From Arvicola amphibius (taxonomy: Eukaryota; Chordata; Mammalia; Rodentia; Cricetidae): a stretch of DNA of 64,000 nucleotides. Position numbers and translations under genes: made by a program. Position 1 is the first letter of the stretch. Each line of letters starts with the position of its first letter. The notes under the pieces are model-generated. The model had not been told where the DNA came from and ran no database searches. It saw nothing but the letters and a program-made list of their open reading frames with translations. Positions 44,396-57,452 of this stretch are shown here, one piece after another. The stretch lies in NCBI RefSeq assembly GCF_903992535.2, contig NC_052048.2, positions 78,433,928 to 78,497,927 on the forward strand. Direction: 5' to 3'.

Positions 44396-46792
44396 GCTTT
44401 TTTTCTTTTTATTATTATTATTAATAATAAAAATTTCCGCCTTCTCCCCACCTCCCATTTCCCTCCCTCTCCCTCTACTCCCCTTCCCTACCCTTTCCAG
44501 TCCAAGGAACAGTCAGGGTTCCCTCCCCTGCAGGAAATACAAGGTCCAACCCACTCCATCTAGGTCCAGGAAGGTGCACATCTAAACAGACTAGGCTCCC
44601 CAAAAGCCAGTACATGCAGTAGGATCAAAACCCAATGCCATTGTTCTTGGCTTCTCAGTCAGGCTTCATTGTCCACCAAGTTCAAAGAATTCGGTTTGAT
44701 CCCATGCTTTTTCAGTCCCAGTCAAGCTGGCCTTGGTGAGCTCCCATTAGACCAGCCCCGCTGTCTCAGTGGGTTGGCACACTCCTCACAGTCCTGACTT
44801 CCTTGCTCATGTTCTTGCTCCTTCAGCTCCTCATTTGGACCTTGGGAGCTCAGTCCTGCACTCCAGTGTGGGTCTCTGTCTCTATCTCCATCCATTGCCA
44901 GATAAAGCTTCTATGGTGATATGCAAGATATTCATCAGTATGGCTATAGGAAAGTGCCATTTCAGGCTCCCTCTCCTCTGCTGCCCAAGAAACTAGCTGG
45001 GGAACATCTCCATGGATACCTGGGAACCCCTCTAGAGTGAAGTCTCTTGCTAACCCTAATATGGCTCCCTTAATTAAGATATCTCTTTCCCTGCACCCCT
45101 ATTTATCCTTCCTCCTTCCCAACCATCCCATTCCCGCAGGGTCTCCCCATCCTCCCTTCCTCACTTTTCTCTCCACATCTCCCAATCAACTCTTACTGCC
45201 ACCCTACCCCCACCCCCAAGATCCCAATTTTTGCCTGGCAATCTAGTTTACTTCCAATATCCAGGAGGATAACTACATGTGTTCCTTTGGGTGCACCTTC
45301 TTATTTAGCTTCTCTATGATCAGGAATAATAGGCTCATTGACCTTTATTTATGTCTAGAATCCACTGATGTGTGAGTACATACCAAATTCATCCTTTTGA
45401 GTCTAGGTTACCTCACTCAGAATAGTGTTTTCTATTTCCATCCATTTGCATGCAAAGTTCAAGATATCATTGTTTTTTCCTGCTGAGTAGTACTCTAATG
45501 TGTATATATTCCACACTTTCTGTATCCATTCTTCCAATGAAGATCATCTAGGTTGTTTCCAGGATCTGGATATTACAAATAATGCTGCTATGAACATAGT
45601 TGAACAAATGCTTTTGTAGTATGATTGGCATCTCTTGGGTATATTCCCAAGAGTGGTATTGCTGGATCCTGGGGTAGGTTGATTCCGAATTTCCTGAGAA
45701 ACCGCCACACTGCTTTCCAATGTGGTTGCACAAGTTTGCATTCCCACCAGCAGTAGATAAGTGTACCCCTTACTCCATATCCTCTCCAGCAAAGGCTATC
45801 ATTAGTGTTTTTTATTTTAGCCATTCTGACAGTTGTAAGATGGTATCTCAGAGTTGTTTTGATTTGCATTTCCGTCATCGCTAAGGAGGTTGAGCATGAC
45901 CTTAAGTGTCTTTTGGCCATTTGAACTTCTTCTGTTGAGAATTCTCTGTTCAGTTCAGTGCCCCATTTTTGAATTGGGTTAATTAGCATTTTAAAGTCTA
46001 GTTTCTTGAGTTCTTTATATATTTTGGAGATCAGACCTTTATCTGTTGTGGGGTTGGTGAAGATTTCTCCCAGTCAGTAGGTAGCCCTTTTATCTTAATG
46101 ACAGTGTCCTTTGCTTTACAGAAGCTTCTCAGTTTCAGGAGGTCCCATTTATTCAATGTTGCCCTTAATGCCTGTGCTGCTGGGGTTGTACATAGGAAGT
46201 GGCCTCCTGTGCCCATGTGTTATAGAGTACTTCCCACTTTCGCTTCTATCAGGTTTAGTGTGTTCAGATTAATATTGAGGTCTATAACCCATTTGGACTT
46301 GAGTTTTGTGCATGGTGATAGATTTGGATCTGTAGTGATGAGCTTTGGGCTGGCTTCCCGGCACCCAGCTCTGGCCACTGGCTAGTTTATGCCCCGAAAT
46401 AACAACACACAAACTATATTCATTTAAACACTGCCTAGCCCATTAGTTTCAGCCTCATACTCACATCTTGACTAACCCATATCAAATAATCTGTGTAACA
46501 CCACAGAGTGATGTCTTACTGGGAAAGATTCAGCATGTCTGACCTGGTGGCTGGCTTCAGGACATCTGTCTCACTGAGGAGAGGCATGGCGATTGCCCAA
46601 GGCATCTACCTCACTTCCTTCTTCCTGTTCTGTCTATTCTACCCACCTAAATCCTGCCCTATCAAAAAGCCAAGGTAGTTTTCTTTATTAATTAAGCAAT
46701 GAAATCAAGAGATTGATAGAAGACCCGCCTCCATCATGGATCAATTTTCATTCTTCTACGGGTTGACATCCAGTTGTGCCAGCACCATTTGT
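44396..46792 (-). mobile_element. 5'-truncated L1 with a nested solo LTR
   Basis: Minus L1: 3' tail near 44396 (with an ATT-rich run), 3' UTR, ORF2 C-terminal part in several frames (45544-46216), then a solo LTR at 46331-46736, and again ORF2 up to GCCAGCACCATTTG at 46792. There it meets the 3' end of the next L1 with no intervening sequence. Confidence 0.9.
46331..46736 (-). mobile_element. Solo LTR, same family as 40128-40556
   Basis: 406 bp, ends TGATGGAGG…CATCACTACA in the minus reading. The exact target duplication TGGATC is at 46325-46330 and 46737-46742. It is clearly more diverged from the 40128/42941 pair than those are from each other. It is inserted in ORF2 of the surrounding L1. 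Confidence 0.94.
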
Positions 46793-47719
46793 TTTTTTAT
46801 TAACAATTTCTGCCTCCTCCCCGCCTCCCATTTACCCTCCTCCCCCCTGCACTCCCTCTCCCCCTCCCTCTCCTGTCCAGAGAGCAGTACAGATTCCCTG
46901 CCCTGTGGGAAGTCCAAGTTCCTCCCCCCTCCATCCAGGTCGAGGAAGGTGAGCATCCAAACAGGCCAGGGCCCCACCAAAGCCAGTATGAGTAGTAGGA
47001 TCCAAATCCAGTGTCATTGTCCTTGGCTTCTCAGCAGCCCTTATTGTCTGCCATGTTCAGAGAGTCCGGTTTTATGCCATGCTATTTCAGTCCCAGTCCA
47101 GCTGGGCTTGGTAAGCTCCCATTAGATCAGCCCCACCATCTCAGTGGATGGGAGTACCCCTCGCAGTCCAGACTTCCTTGCTCATTTTTTTCCTCCTTTT
47201 GCTCCTCATTTGGACCTTGGGAGCTCAGTCCGCTGCTCCAATGTAGGGCTGTGTCTCTATCTCCATTCATCGCCAGGTGAAGGTTCTATTGTGATATGCA
47301 AGATATTCATGAGTATGGCTATAGGATCTGGCCTTTTCCGGCTCCCTCTCCTCAGCTGCCCACGGCACTAGCTGGGGGCATCTCCCTGGATACCTGGGAA
47401 CCACTCTAGAGTCAAGACTCTTAATAATCCTAAGATGGCATCCTTAATTAAAATATATGCTTCCCTGCTCCTATATCCACCCTTCCTATATCCCAAGCAT
47501 CCCATTCCCCCAAGCTCTCCCCATCCTCCCCTTCACACTTTTCTCTCCCCATATCCCCTTGCCCCCAACCCACCCCACCCCCAGGTTCCCAATTTTTGCC
47601 CAGCAAACTTGTCTACTTCCAATATCCAGGAGGATAAATATATGTTTTTCTTTGGTTTCACTTTCTTATTATCTTCTCAAGGATAAAGAATTACAGGCTT
47701 GATGTCCTTTTTTATGGCT

Positions 47720-50700
47720 AAAAACCGAAAATGAGTGAGTACATCCCATGTTCATCTTTTTGGGTCTGGGTTACCTCACTCAGAATAGTGTTTTCTATTT
47801 CCATCCATTTTCATGCAAAATTCAAGACGTCATTGTTTTTTACCACTGAGTAGTACTCTAATATGTATATATTCCGCAGTTTCTTCATCCATTCTTCCAC
47901 TGAAGGGCATCTAGGTTGTTTCCAGGTTCTGGCTATTACAAATCATGCTGCTATGAACATAGTTGAACAAATGATGGAGGAGAGTTATCTGTCTATGTTA
48001 CTTTCACTGGTTAATTAATAAAGAAACTGCCTTGGCCCTTTAAGAGACAGAAAATTAGGTAGGTGGAGTAAACAGAACAGAATGCTGGGTAGAAGGCAGG
48101 GGAGACACTTCAGGCAGTCGCCATAGTGAGTCGCCATACCTCTCATCTCTGAGATGGATGCAGGTTAAGATCTCTCCGGGTAAGCCACCCCTTGTGGTGC
48201 TTTATAAATTACTAAATATGGGTTAAAGCAAGGTATGGTAATCAACCAATAAGAAGCTACAGATAATGGGCCAGAGGCCAGACAGTATTTAAATGAATAC
48301 AGTTTCCATGTAATTATTTTGGGTAAAGCTAGCCAGGTGGCGGGACAAAGCCTGCCGCTCCAGCTACAAACAAATGCTTTTGTAGTATGATTGGGCATCT
48401 CTTGGGTATATTCCCAAGAGTGGAATTGCTGGGTCATGCAGTAGGTTGATCCCAAATTTCCTGAGAAACTGCCACACTGCTTTCCTAAGTGGTTGCACAT
48501 GTTTGCATTCCCATCAGCAATTGATAAGTGTACCCCTTACCCCACAACCTCTCTAGCAAAGGTTATCATTGGTGTTTTTGATTTTAGCCAATCTGACAGG
48601 TGTAAGATGGTATCTCAAAGTTGTTTTCATTTGCATTTCCCTGATAGCTAAGGAGGTTGAGCATGACCTTAAGTGTCTTTTGGCCATTTGGACTTCTGTT
48701 GAGAATTCTCTGTTCAGTTCAGAGCCCCAAATTTAAATGGATTAATTAGCATTTTTAAGTCTAGTTTCTTGAGTTCCTTATATATTTTAGAGATCAGACC
48801 TTTGTCTGTTGCAGGGTTGGTAAAGATCTTTTCCCAGTCTGTATGCTGGCTTTGTGTCTTAGTGACAGTGTCCTTTGCTTTACAGAAGCTGCTCAGCTTC
48901 AGGAGGTGCCATTTATTCAATGTTACCCTTAATGTCTGTGTAGCTGGGGTTATATGTAGGAAATGGACTCCTGTGCCCATGTGTTGTAGAGTACTTCCTA
49001 CTTTCTCCTCTATCAAGCTCAGTGTGTTTGGATTAATATTGAGGTCGTTAATCCATTTGGACTTGAGTTTTGTGCATGGTGATAGACACGGATCTACTTT
49101 CATTCTTCTACAGGTTGACATCCAGTTATGCCAGCACCATTTATTGAAGATGCCCTCTTTCTTCCATTGTGTACTTTTGGCTCCTTTATCAAAAATCAGG
49201 TGTTCATAGGTTTGTGAGTTAAGATCTGGGTCTTCTATTCGATTCCATAGGTCAACTTCTCTGTTTTTATGCCAATACCAGCTGTTTTCAAAACTGTAGC
49301 TCTGTAATAGAGTTTGAAGTCAGGAATGGTAATGCCTCCAGAAGTTCATTTATTGTATAAGATTGTTTGGCTATCCTGGGTTTTTTGTTTTTCCATATAA
49401 AGTTGATAATTGTTCTTTCAACATCTGTAAAGAATTTTGATGGGATTTTAATGGGGATTGCATTGAATCTATAGATTGCTTTTGGTAGAATTGCCATTTT
49501 TACTATGTTGATCCTCCAAATCCAAGAGCAAGTGAGATCCTTCCATTTTCTGGTATCCTCTTCAATTTCTTTCTTCAAAGACTTAAAGTTCCTGTCAAAT
49601 AGATCTTTCACTTCCTTGATTAGAGGTACCCCAAGATAATTTATGCTATTTGTGGCTATTGTGAAATGTGATGCTTCTCTGATTTCCCTCTCTGCTTCCT
49701 TATCCTTTGTGTATAGGAAGACAACTGAGTTTTTGGAGTTGATCTTCTATCCTGCCACATTACTAAAGGAGTTTATCAGCTGTAGGAATTCTTTGGTGGA
49801 GTTTTTGGGGTCCCTTATGTACACTATCATATCATCTGCAAATAACGAAAGTTTAACTTCTTCCTTTCCAATTCGAATCCCCTTGATCCCCTTAGGTTGT
49901 CTTATTGCTATTGCTAGAACTTCAAGCACTATATTGAAGAGATAAGGAGAGAGTGGACAGCCCTGTCATGTTCCTGATTTTAGTGGAATGGCTTTGAGTT
50001 TCTCTCCATTTAATTTGATGTTAGCTGTCTGCTTGCTGTAAATAGCTTTTATTATATTTAAGTATGAACCTTGTATCCCTAACCTCTCCAAGACCTTTAT
50101 CACAAAGGGGGGTTGAATTTTGTCAAATGCTTTTTCAGCATCTAATGAAACAATCATATGTTTTTGCTTTCAGTTTATTTATATGATGGATTACATTGAT
50201 AGATTTGTGTATGTTGAACCAGCCCTGCATTTCTGGGATGAAGCCTACTTGATCATAATGGATAATTTTTCTAATGTGTTCTTGTATTCAGTTTGCCAGT
50301 ATTTTATTGAGAATTTTTGCATCGATGTTCATGAGTGAGATTGGCCTGTAATTCTCTTTCTTGGTTGAGTCTTTTTGTGGTTTAGCTATCAGGGTAACTG
50401 TGGCTTCATAAAAGGAATTTGGCAATGACTCTTCTGTTTCAATATTGTGAAATACATTTAGGAGTATAGGTATTAGGTCTTCTTGGAAGTTCTAGTAGAA
50501 TTCTCCATTGAAAGCATCTGGTCCTGGACTTTTTTGGTAGGAAGGTTTTTGATAACAGCTTCTAATTCTTCATGACTAACAGGTCTATTTAGATTGTTCA
50601 CCTGATGTTGGTTCAACTTTGGTATATGGTATTTATGTCCATTTCTTTTACATTTTCCAATTTTGTGGCATACAGGCTTTTGTAGTAAGATCTAATGATT

Positions 50701-51925
50701 TTCTGAATTTCCTCTGTGTCTGTGGTTATGTCCCCCTTTTCATTTCTGATCTTGTTAATTTGCATGTTCTCTCTCTGCCATTTGATTAGTTTGGATAGGG
50801 GTTTGTCAATCTTGTTGATTTCCTCCAAGAACCAGCTTTTTGTTTCATTGATTCTTTGGATTGTTTTCTGTGATTCTATTTTGTTGATTTCTGCCCTCAG
50901 TTTGATTATTTCCAGTCTTCTACTCCTCCTAGGTGAGTTTGCTTCTTTTTTTTCTAGAACTTTCAGCTGTGCTGTTAAGTCTCTAAATGTGTGCTTTCTC
51001 CGTTTTCTTTAAGTGGGCACTTAGTGTTATGAACTTTCCTCTTAGCACTGCTTTCATAGTGTCCCATAGGTTTGAGCATGTTGTGTCTTTATTTTCATTA
51101 AATTCAAAGAAGACTTTTATTTCATTCTATATTTCTTCCTTGACCCAGGTGTGGTTCAGTAGTTGACTGTTCAGTTTCCATGAGTTTGTAGGCTTTCTTG
51201 GGGTAGCATTGTTGTTGAGTTCTAGCTTTAATCCATGGTGATCCATCAAGAAAGTTGGTTATTAATTTTTTTGTATCTGTAAAAGTTTGCTTTGTTACCA
51301 AGTATATGGTCAATTTTCGAGAAGGTTCCATGAGCTGCAGAGAAGGTATATTCTTTCCTATTTGGGTGGACTGTTCTATAGATGTCTGTTAAGTCCATTT
51401 GGTTCATTACCTCCATTAATTCTCTTATTTCTTTGTTAGGTTTCTGTCTGATTGGCCTGTGCATTGGTGAGAGAGGTGTGTTGAAGTCTCTTACTATTAG
51501 TTTGTGTGGTTTGATTTCTGCCTTGAGTTCTAGTAATGTTTCTTTTACATAAGTGGGCACTTTTTTATTAGGGGTATAGATATTCAGGAGTGAGACTTCA
51601 TCCTGATGAATTATTCCTGTTTGAGTATAAAATGTCCATCTCCATCTCTTCTGATTGATTTTACTTTGAAGTCAATTTTGTTAGAAATTAGTGTGGCCAC
51701 ACCCACTTGTTTCTTAGGTCCATTTGCTTGAAAAACCTTTTCTCAACCCTTTACTCTGAGTAGATGTTTGTCTTTGTGGTTGAGGTGTGTTTCATGTAAG
51801 CAGCAGAATGTTGGATCCTGTTTTCGTATCCAATCTCTTGTCCTTTGCCTTTTTTAGGTGAATTGAGTCCATTGATATTCAATGATATTAATAACCAGTG
51901 GTTGTTAACTCCGGTCAATTTTTTG
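47720..51925 (-). pseudogene. L1 ORF2, broken and split by an LTR
   Basis: Order on minus: endonuclease pieces (51246-51560, with MDLTDIYRTVHPNRKEYTF), RT pieces (YFADD-type motif LSLFADDMIVYIRDP in 49747-49929; NAIPIKIPSKFF in 49288-49611), C-terminal pieces at 48165-49121, then the LTR, then the tail to about 47720. The FADD catalytic motif is intact, but frames change repeatedly. Confidence 0.87.
47972..48368 (+). mobile_element. Solo ERV2-type LTR
   Basis: 397 bp, TGATGGAGG…AGCTACA on plus, with AATAAAGAAACTGCC near the start and GTAAAGCTAGCCAGGTGG near the end, as in the relatives. The exact target duplication AACAAA is at 47966-47971 and 48369-48374. It lies in the ORF2 tail of the surrounding L1, in the opposite orientation to that L1. 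Confidence 0.94.
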
Positions 51926-51984
51926 GTAGTAGAGTTTGTTTGTTACCTCTCTTTGAGTTGTGCTGGTGAGGGGTCGCTAGATGA

Positions 51985-53050
51985 CTGAGTTATTGTAGGC
52001 AGTGTTAGCATTGTTGGGTTCATTGGGTTGTGATTTTCCTTCTATTACTTTCTGTAAGGCTGAATTTGTGGCTACATATTGTTTAAATTTGTTTTTATCC
52101 TGAAATATTTTATTTTCTCCGTTGATAGTGAATAATAGCTTGGCTGGGTATAGTAGTCTGTGCTTGCAACCATGGTCTCTTAGTTTCTTCAGTACCTCTA
52201 TCGAGGACCTTCTGGCTTTCATGGTTTCCATAGAGAAGTCTGGAGATAGGTTTACCTTTATAAGTTACTTGACATTTTTCCTTTGCAGCTCTTAATATTC
52301 TTTCTTTAATCTGTATGTTTGTGTTTTGATTATTATATGGCGAGGGGAAGTTTTTTTTATCTACTTTATTCTGTGTTCTATATGCTTCTTGAACCTTTAT
52401 AGGAATATCTTTCTTTATGTTGGGAAAGTTTTCTTCTACAATTTTGTTGAATATATTTTCTGGGCTTTCAATCTGTAATTCTTGTCCTTCATCTACTCCT
52501 ATTGTTCTTAGGTTTGGTCTTTTTATTGTGCCCCAGATTTCCTGAATGTTTTGTGATGAGAATTTGTTGGATTTGCTGTTTTCTTTGATCAGTGCGTTTA
52601 TTTTCTCTATGGTATCTTCAGAATCTGAGATTCTTTCTTCTATCTCTTGTATTCTATTGGTTATGCTTGTTTCTGTAGTCTCTGTTCATTTACCTAGATT
52701 TTCCATATCCAGCTGGCCCTCAGTTTGTGTTTTCTTCCTTGCCTCCATTTCAGTTTTCAAATCTTGAACTGTTTTCATTACCTGTTTGATTGTTTTTTTC
52801 TTGTTTTTCCAGGGTATCATTTACGGATTTACTCATTTCTTCGAACTTTTTGTTATACTTCTCATCCATTTCTTTAAGGGAGTTTTTCCTTAAAGTTTAA
52901 GGGTCTCTATCACTTTCATAATGTCAATTTTTTCGTTTCTTCAAGATTAGGTTGTTCCAGTCCTCCTGTTGTAAGATCGCTATGTTGTGGTGTTTTCATG
53001 TCGTTTTTCAGATTGTTGGAGGGATTCTTGCCTTGGCGCCTGCCCATCTC
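51985..53050 (-). pseudogene. L1 ORF1, broken
   Basis: The RNA-binding C-terminal part is visible (METMKARRSSIEVLKKLRD; KLLFTINGENKIFQDKNKF within 51977-52231), with further pieces up to the start near 53050 (read on minus: GGGCAGGCGCCAAGGCAAG). A stop following NLGK occurs at about 52689, the same codon as in the ORF1 copies at 7360 and 13632. Confidence 0.82.
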
Positions 53051-53075
53051 TTCCTTCAAATGCTCTCCAATAGTT

Positions 53076-53220
53076 TTTCTGGTACAGGATTATGCCCCCT
53101 TGTTGGCCAGGGACCCCTCTGATGGATCTTCTGTTACAGGATAAGGGCTCCTTGTTGGTCAGGCACACCTCCGATGGGTCTTCTGTTACTGGATATTGGC
53201 TCCTTGCTGGGCAGGTATCT
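53076..53220 (-). repeat. 52-bp tandem monomers in L1 5' UTR
   Basis: CTGGTACAGG / CTGTTACAGG / CTGTTACTGG recur at 53079, 53131 and 53183, each followed by GGCTCCTTG or a variant and by CTCTGATGGAT-like words: a 52-bp period with three units. Related words occur in the 5' UTR of the L1 at 11560-11894 (CTGATCCTGTAAAAGAAGAT). Tandem 5' UTR monomers serve as promoter units in mouse L1s; the same role here is inference. Confidence 0.8.
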
Positions 53221-53509
53221 CACAGACAAAAGGCCCAGCTCGCCACTTGCAAGCTGAGTGAAACAAAGGATCTCCCTCCACTCACCACCGATCCCAGCCC
53301 CAATACAGGCCGAGCAGGGCAGTTTTGTGGCCCCGGAGGAGGGGAGCAGAGCCTTAGGGACGCTGGGATGGGACAGGAAGAGAAGGGCAGAAGGCACGGG
53401 GAGAAACCCCTGCAGAATGACCAGAAATATTAGGGAGTCGAGGAATGTCTGTGCTCTGTGACCCGGGCTTCTGCAGCCAGCTGTTCAGAAACACACTCAC
53501 CCTCCAGAA

Positions 53510-54090
<581 letters not shown>

Positions 54091-54929
54091 TAACAGGTTT
54101 CAATCTTCAGAGGTTCAGTGTTCCCAATTTCCTCTAATAGCCTTCTAACCTAAAGTAATAGCCTTTTGCTGTAACACCAAGATATAAAATCTGTTCCAGT
54201 TATTTTACAGATTCCTGGAAACTTTCTATTGATACATCAAAATCAGGTCTGGTATAATCCAAGATTTTTAATTATTAATTTTTAACCCTAGCCATATTTT
54301 GCAGGTTACTCCTGCTGCCTAAGTCAATACCAAACTACAAAACACTCCCAGGACAACACCAAAAGCACCTGTACCAGTTCCTGGGACTTCACTGTTGGTA
54401 CCAGCTCTCCTGGTTCAAGGACACCTGCTGACTCTCCTGGATCAAGGACACCTGCCAACTAAAATTCGGTTTCATCTGCTATTGTGTCTCATTTGGGCCA
54501 ATAATAACAATATTTTTTCTCCTCGACATGTGCTTTCTTATCTCCCTTGAGAAACAGATGCCTGGCATCTCCAGAATGACAGTAAACAACCATACCTCCC
54601 ACTGAGCATGAACCCACCAAATTTCAGCTCTCCCCTCTCCCACATCGTCCCATGCCCGCAGGAAGTAGCCAGACTTGAATCTACATTCTTTTTTCAACAA
54701 GAGCCTAAAATGTTGGTCATAATTATCATCTCAACTTCCTGTCACCCCTATATCCAAGCAGTCTGGAATGTTAAGTCAGGAGGGAAACCCCAGCCCATGG
54801 CATCCATTCCAACCCCTGACCTGGAAGCTGCATTGGTCTGGACTCCAAATCCTTGCATGCCACTCCCACAGGGTATTTAAGTGGGTTCCCAGAGGAAGAA
54901 CACATTGGCCCAGCCCAGGTCAATGTTAC
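54091..54929. other. Unassigned sequence
   Basis: No recognised gene or transposon. A small tandem pair occurs around 54406-54459 (CTCCTGGTTCAAGGACACCTG and CTCCTGGATCAAGGACACCTG). Confidence 0.45.
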
Positions 54930-55590
54930 CCACATCGCTCCGAAGACTGGCAGCTACTCACCAGGCACTGTGGGACACGCAGCTGCAAAGGTTTTCCGGA
55001 GTTTTGGACAGCTGGACCACAGATCCAGCAGGCAGTGGGAAGGGAGGGGACGCTGGCTGCAGGTGGCGCTTCGCTGGGCAGGGACAGTGCTGCAACAAAG
55101 GACTTCCACTGCCACAATCTGCGCCTGCCGCCCCGCACTGAGCCTATTCCGCGACTCCAGGTCTGCCCACCAGTTCGCAGGGTCAACTGCAAGCCTTCCC
55201 CACTTCTCGCCAGCCCACCCTCTCCGCCGCTGGCGGCCAGGGGCAATCGCGCTCGCCTGTTGGAGCCACAGTTTCTTTTGTCAGGGCTGAGGAGGCAACG
55301 GCTGGAACAGCCCTCTCGCCCCTCTCCCCTGGGTCGCCTTGACCCTCCTCCTGTTTGCACACCTGGACACCACTGTGACCCTCCCGAATCCCCTGGGGCT
55401 GGATGCTGCTCGCCCTGTGCCCAGACGTCAGACCCCTGCCTTCCAGGGCCCCGCAATTGGGCCCGCCCCCGCGCTTCACCATGGATACTCTGGGGGCACT
55501 GACACCCTCGTCCTGATCGCTTGCAGCTCGGGGTCGCCCATTCCCTGCTCTCCACCCCTGTGGCCTGAGTCACTTCCCCCACCACACGTG
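54930..55590. promoter_or_regulatory. CpG-rich tract, candidate CpG island
   Basis: GC-rich and holding about 35 CpG by my hand count over roughly 660 bp, in a window that is otherwise almost CpG-free. Long open frames on both strands here have no family resemblance and are expected from GC richness. It lies about 0.3 kb upstream of the candidate first exon at 55850-56013, and also faces the unrecognised minus-strand frames to the left. Confidence 0.55.
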
Positions 55591-55849
55591 TGATAAGGAA
55601 TTATTCTATCCACAAAATATAGTGGGCTGTGCAAGATAGTTAACCACCTAGTGTCCAGGAGGAAGAAGAAGTGCCTACTGGGCGATAATAGGGTAAGCGA
55701 CTGGATTCAAGGGCAAGTGCTATTGAAATGCACATCTCTGCTGATTTAGAAAAGGTCTTTGTCTGGTTTGGAAGGCAGGGCAAGGAACCATTGTGCTGTG
55801 TCTTTAAGAACAGACTAACTTTATGGGAGGAGAACTTGTCACGCAGGCA

Positions 55850-56013
55850 TCACTAGCCAATCAGGTAACTTGCAATTCAGAAATGGTGGAGGGCCTTTCC
55901 GGGTTCCCGCTTGGAAGTGAAGTGGAAGTGGAGCCAGTCACGTGTGCTGTTCAACTAAAACTCCTCAAGTGACCCGTGTGGAGCGCTTGGGAAAGCTAGG
56001 AAACCGCGACATG
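55850..56013 (+). promoter_or_regulatory. Candidate promoter and first exon (KRAB zinc-finger-like)
   Basis: GCCAATCAGG (CCAAT box, about 55857) and two GGAAGTG ETS-like sites (55913-55931) precede CACGTG (about 55940). The leader ends GAAACCGCGACATG followed at once by the consensus donor GTGAGTGAG (from 56014). First exons that end right after the ATG are characteristic of KRAB zinc-finger genes. No TATA box is seen. I find no KRAB or zinc-finger exon in the remaining 8 kb, so the rest of the gene, if real, is outside the window. An alternative is an orphan promoter or a non-coding first exon. Confidence 0.45.
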
Positions 56014-57297
56014 GTGAGTGAGCGGCTGCTGTCCCTGGGCTGGGTGGAGCTGATGGTGAGGTGCGGGAACCAGTGAGGTGGTTCCTCTCCAGTTCTGCCT
56101 GGGAAACTGCAGCCAGATTCCCCATCCTTTCAAGTTCAATGCGGTGCCTGCAACTCCCTGAATAGGTCAGGCTTCTGAATAACATTGTACTGTGGGCTGA
56201 ATTTGCTCAGGGCATTGGGAGCAGGGAGCTGTGTGGAGAAACCTCTTTCTAGGCAACATCATCATGCTTTTAGTGCGTTCATGGGAAGCAGATTGCCAAA
56301 CTCGTGGAGGGCTAGTTTCTCTAGTATCTTATAGAAGTTCAGCACTGTGCATTTTACCTTTATGTATGAGATCCATTTACTGTTAATATTGTGGAGGTTG
56401 TAAAAGCATCCATATGTTGGGTAGCCCTCCACTTCTATGCCGTGATGTAGAAGAGTAGAATTGGTAATACAAAAGATTTACCAACAATTAGGAAATATTA
56501 AGTCTCAAAAAGCAGAATTTAACTGATGGAAGACTGCCTCTAAACCCCTCAAAATATACGTGTATGCTGGCCAGGCATGTTAGAGATTAGGGTGCTAAAA
56601 TGCAGATTTGTTCAACAGGATTTTTCAGACATTTGGCTCTACAACCAGGCAGTGGGTCCATCTGCATACAAAAGAACAAGCCTATACCAAGCTGCTCATG
56701 GGGGTATAACTTGGTCACAAGAAGCTTAAGGCCTGGTGTGCCATTCAAGTTTCAGTTTTCCACTTGAGAAAAGCATAGTTCTGCCAGATGGGCAATATGA
56801 CACTAGGTGACATCTATTTAAAAATAAAGCATTGTTCTCTTAAGGACTGGCCTGGTCAACTAAGGCTTTTATTTAGGCCCTCAAGCAGGGAGGAGGGAGA
56901 ATAACAGCCTGGGGCCTAGGATTTGGGAGCTTTCCTAGGGTGTAATATATTGAAAGTTGAATTTAGCTCCTTTGGTAATCTCCTGGGGTCAAGGCCTTTG
57001 TGGAAGTGTTGCTTTAGGTTCTGAGAACCACTCAGCTATGGTTTTCAGTCACTCGGCCTTTGTGATCTTAGTCAGTAATGATTACCTAAGACTCTTTGTG
57101 TAGCATTGTTTGATTAGCCTCCCCTTGAATTTGTACTACTGCAGTAGAGTTTCTGCTGACTTCATTAAAGTTGTTCATTTCCTTCCATTTCCCCTGGAAG
57201 TTGGATACAATATTCTATTCTTCTTAAGAAACATACTTGGCATGAAACTTATCATATGCAAGAAATCCCCACTATAGCTTTTATCTTTTCTCTTTCT
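56014..57297. other. Unassigned; possible intron 1
   Basis: No exon or repeat recognised. If the exon ending at 56013 is real, this is intronic. Confidence 0.4.
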
Positions 57298-57452
57298 TGG
57301 TCTTTGGGTTTTCAACACAGGGTTTCTCTGTAGCTTTGGAACATGTCCTGGAACTAGCTTTTATAGACCATGCTGGCTTCAAACTCACAGAGATATGCCT
57401 GCCACTGCCTCCAGAGTGCTGGGATTAAAGGCCTGTGCCACCACTACTCAGC
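57298..57452 (-). mobile_element. B1 SINE
   Basis: Minus-orientation B1: CACAGGGTTTCTCTGTAGC, TGTCCTGGAACTAGC, TTCAAACTCACAGAGATATG, GTGCTGGGATTAAAGGCCTG. Confidence 0.9.

Larger units (their letters stand above)
46793..53425 (-). mobile_element. Near full-length L1 with a nested solo LTR
   Basis: On minus: 5' UTR with tandem 52-bp units (about 53076-53220), ORF1 (about 51985-53050), ORF2 (about 47720-51925, split by the solo LTR at 47972-48368), and the 3' UTR down to a T-rich end at 46793. Both ORFs are broken. The far 5' limit is approximate. Confidence 0.9.

Noticed and set aside
54768..55585. Long open frames on both strands (244 and 219 codons) in the CpG-rich tract
   Set aside because: They overlap on opposite strands, resemble no domain I know and are expected from high GC with few stop codons.
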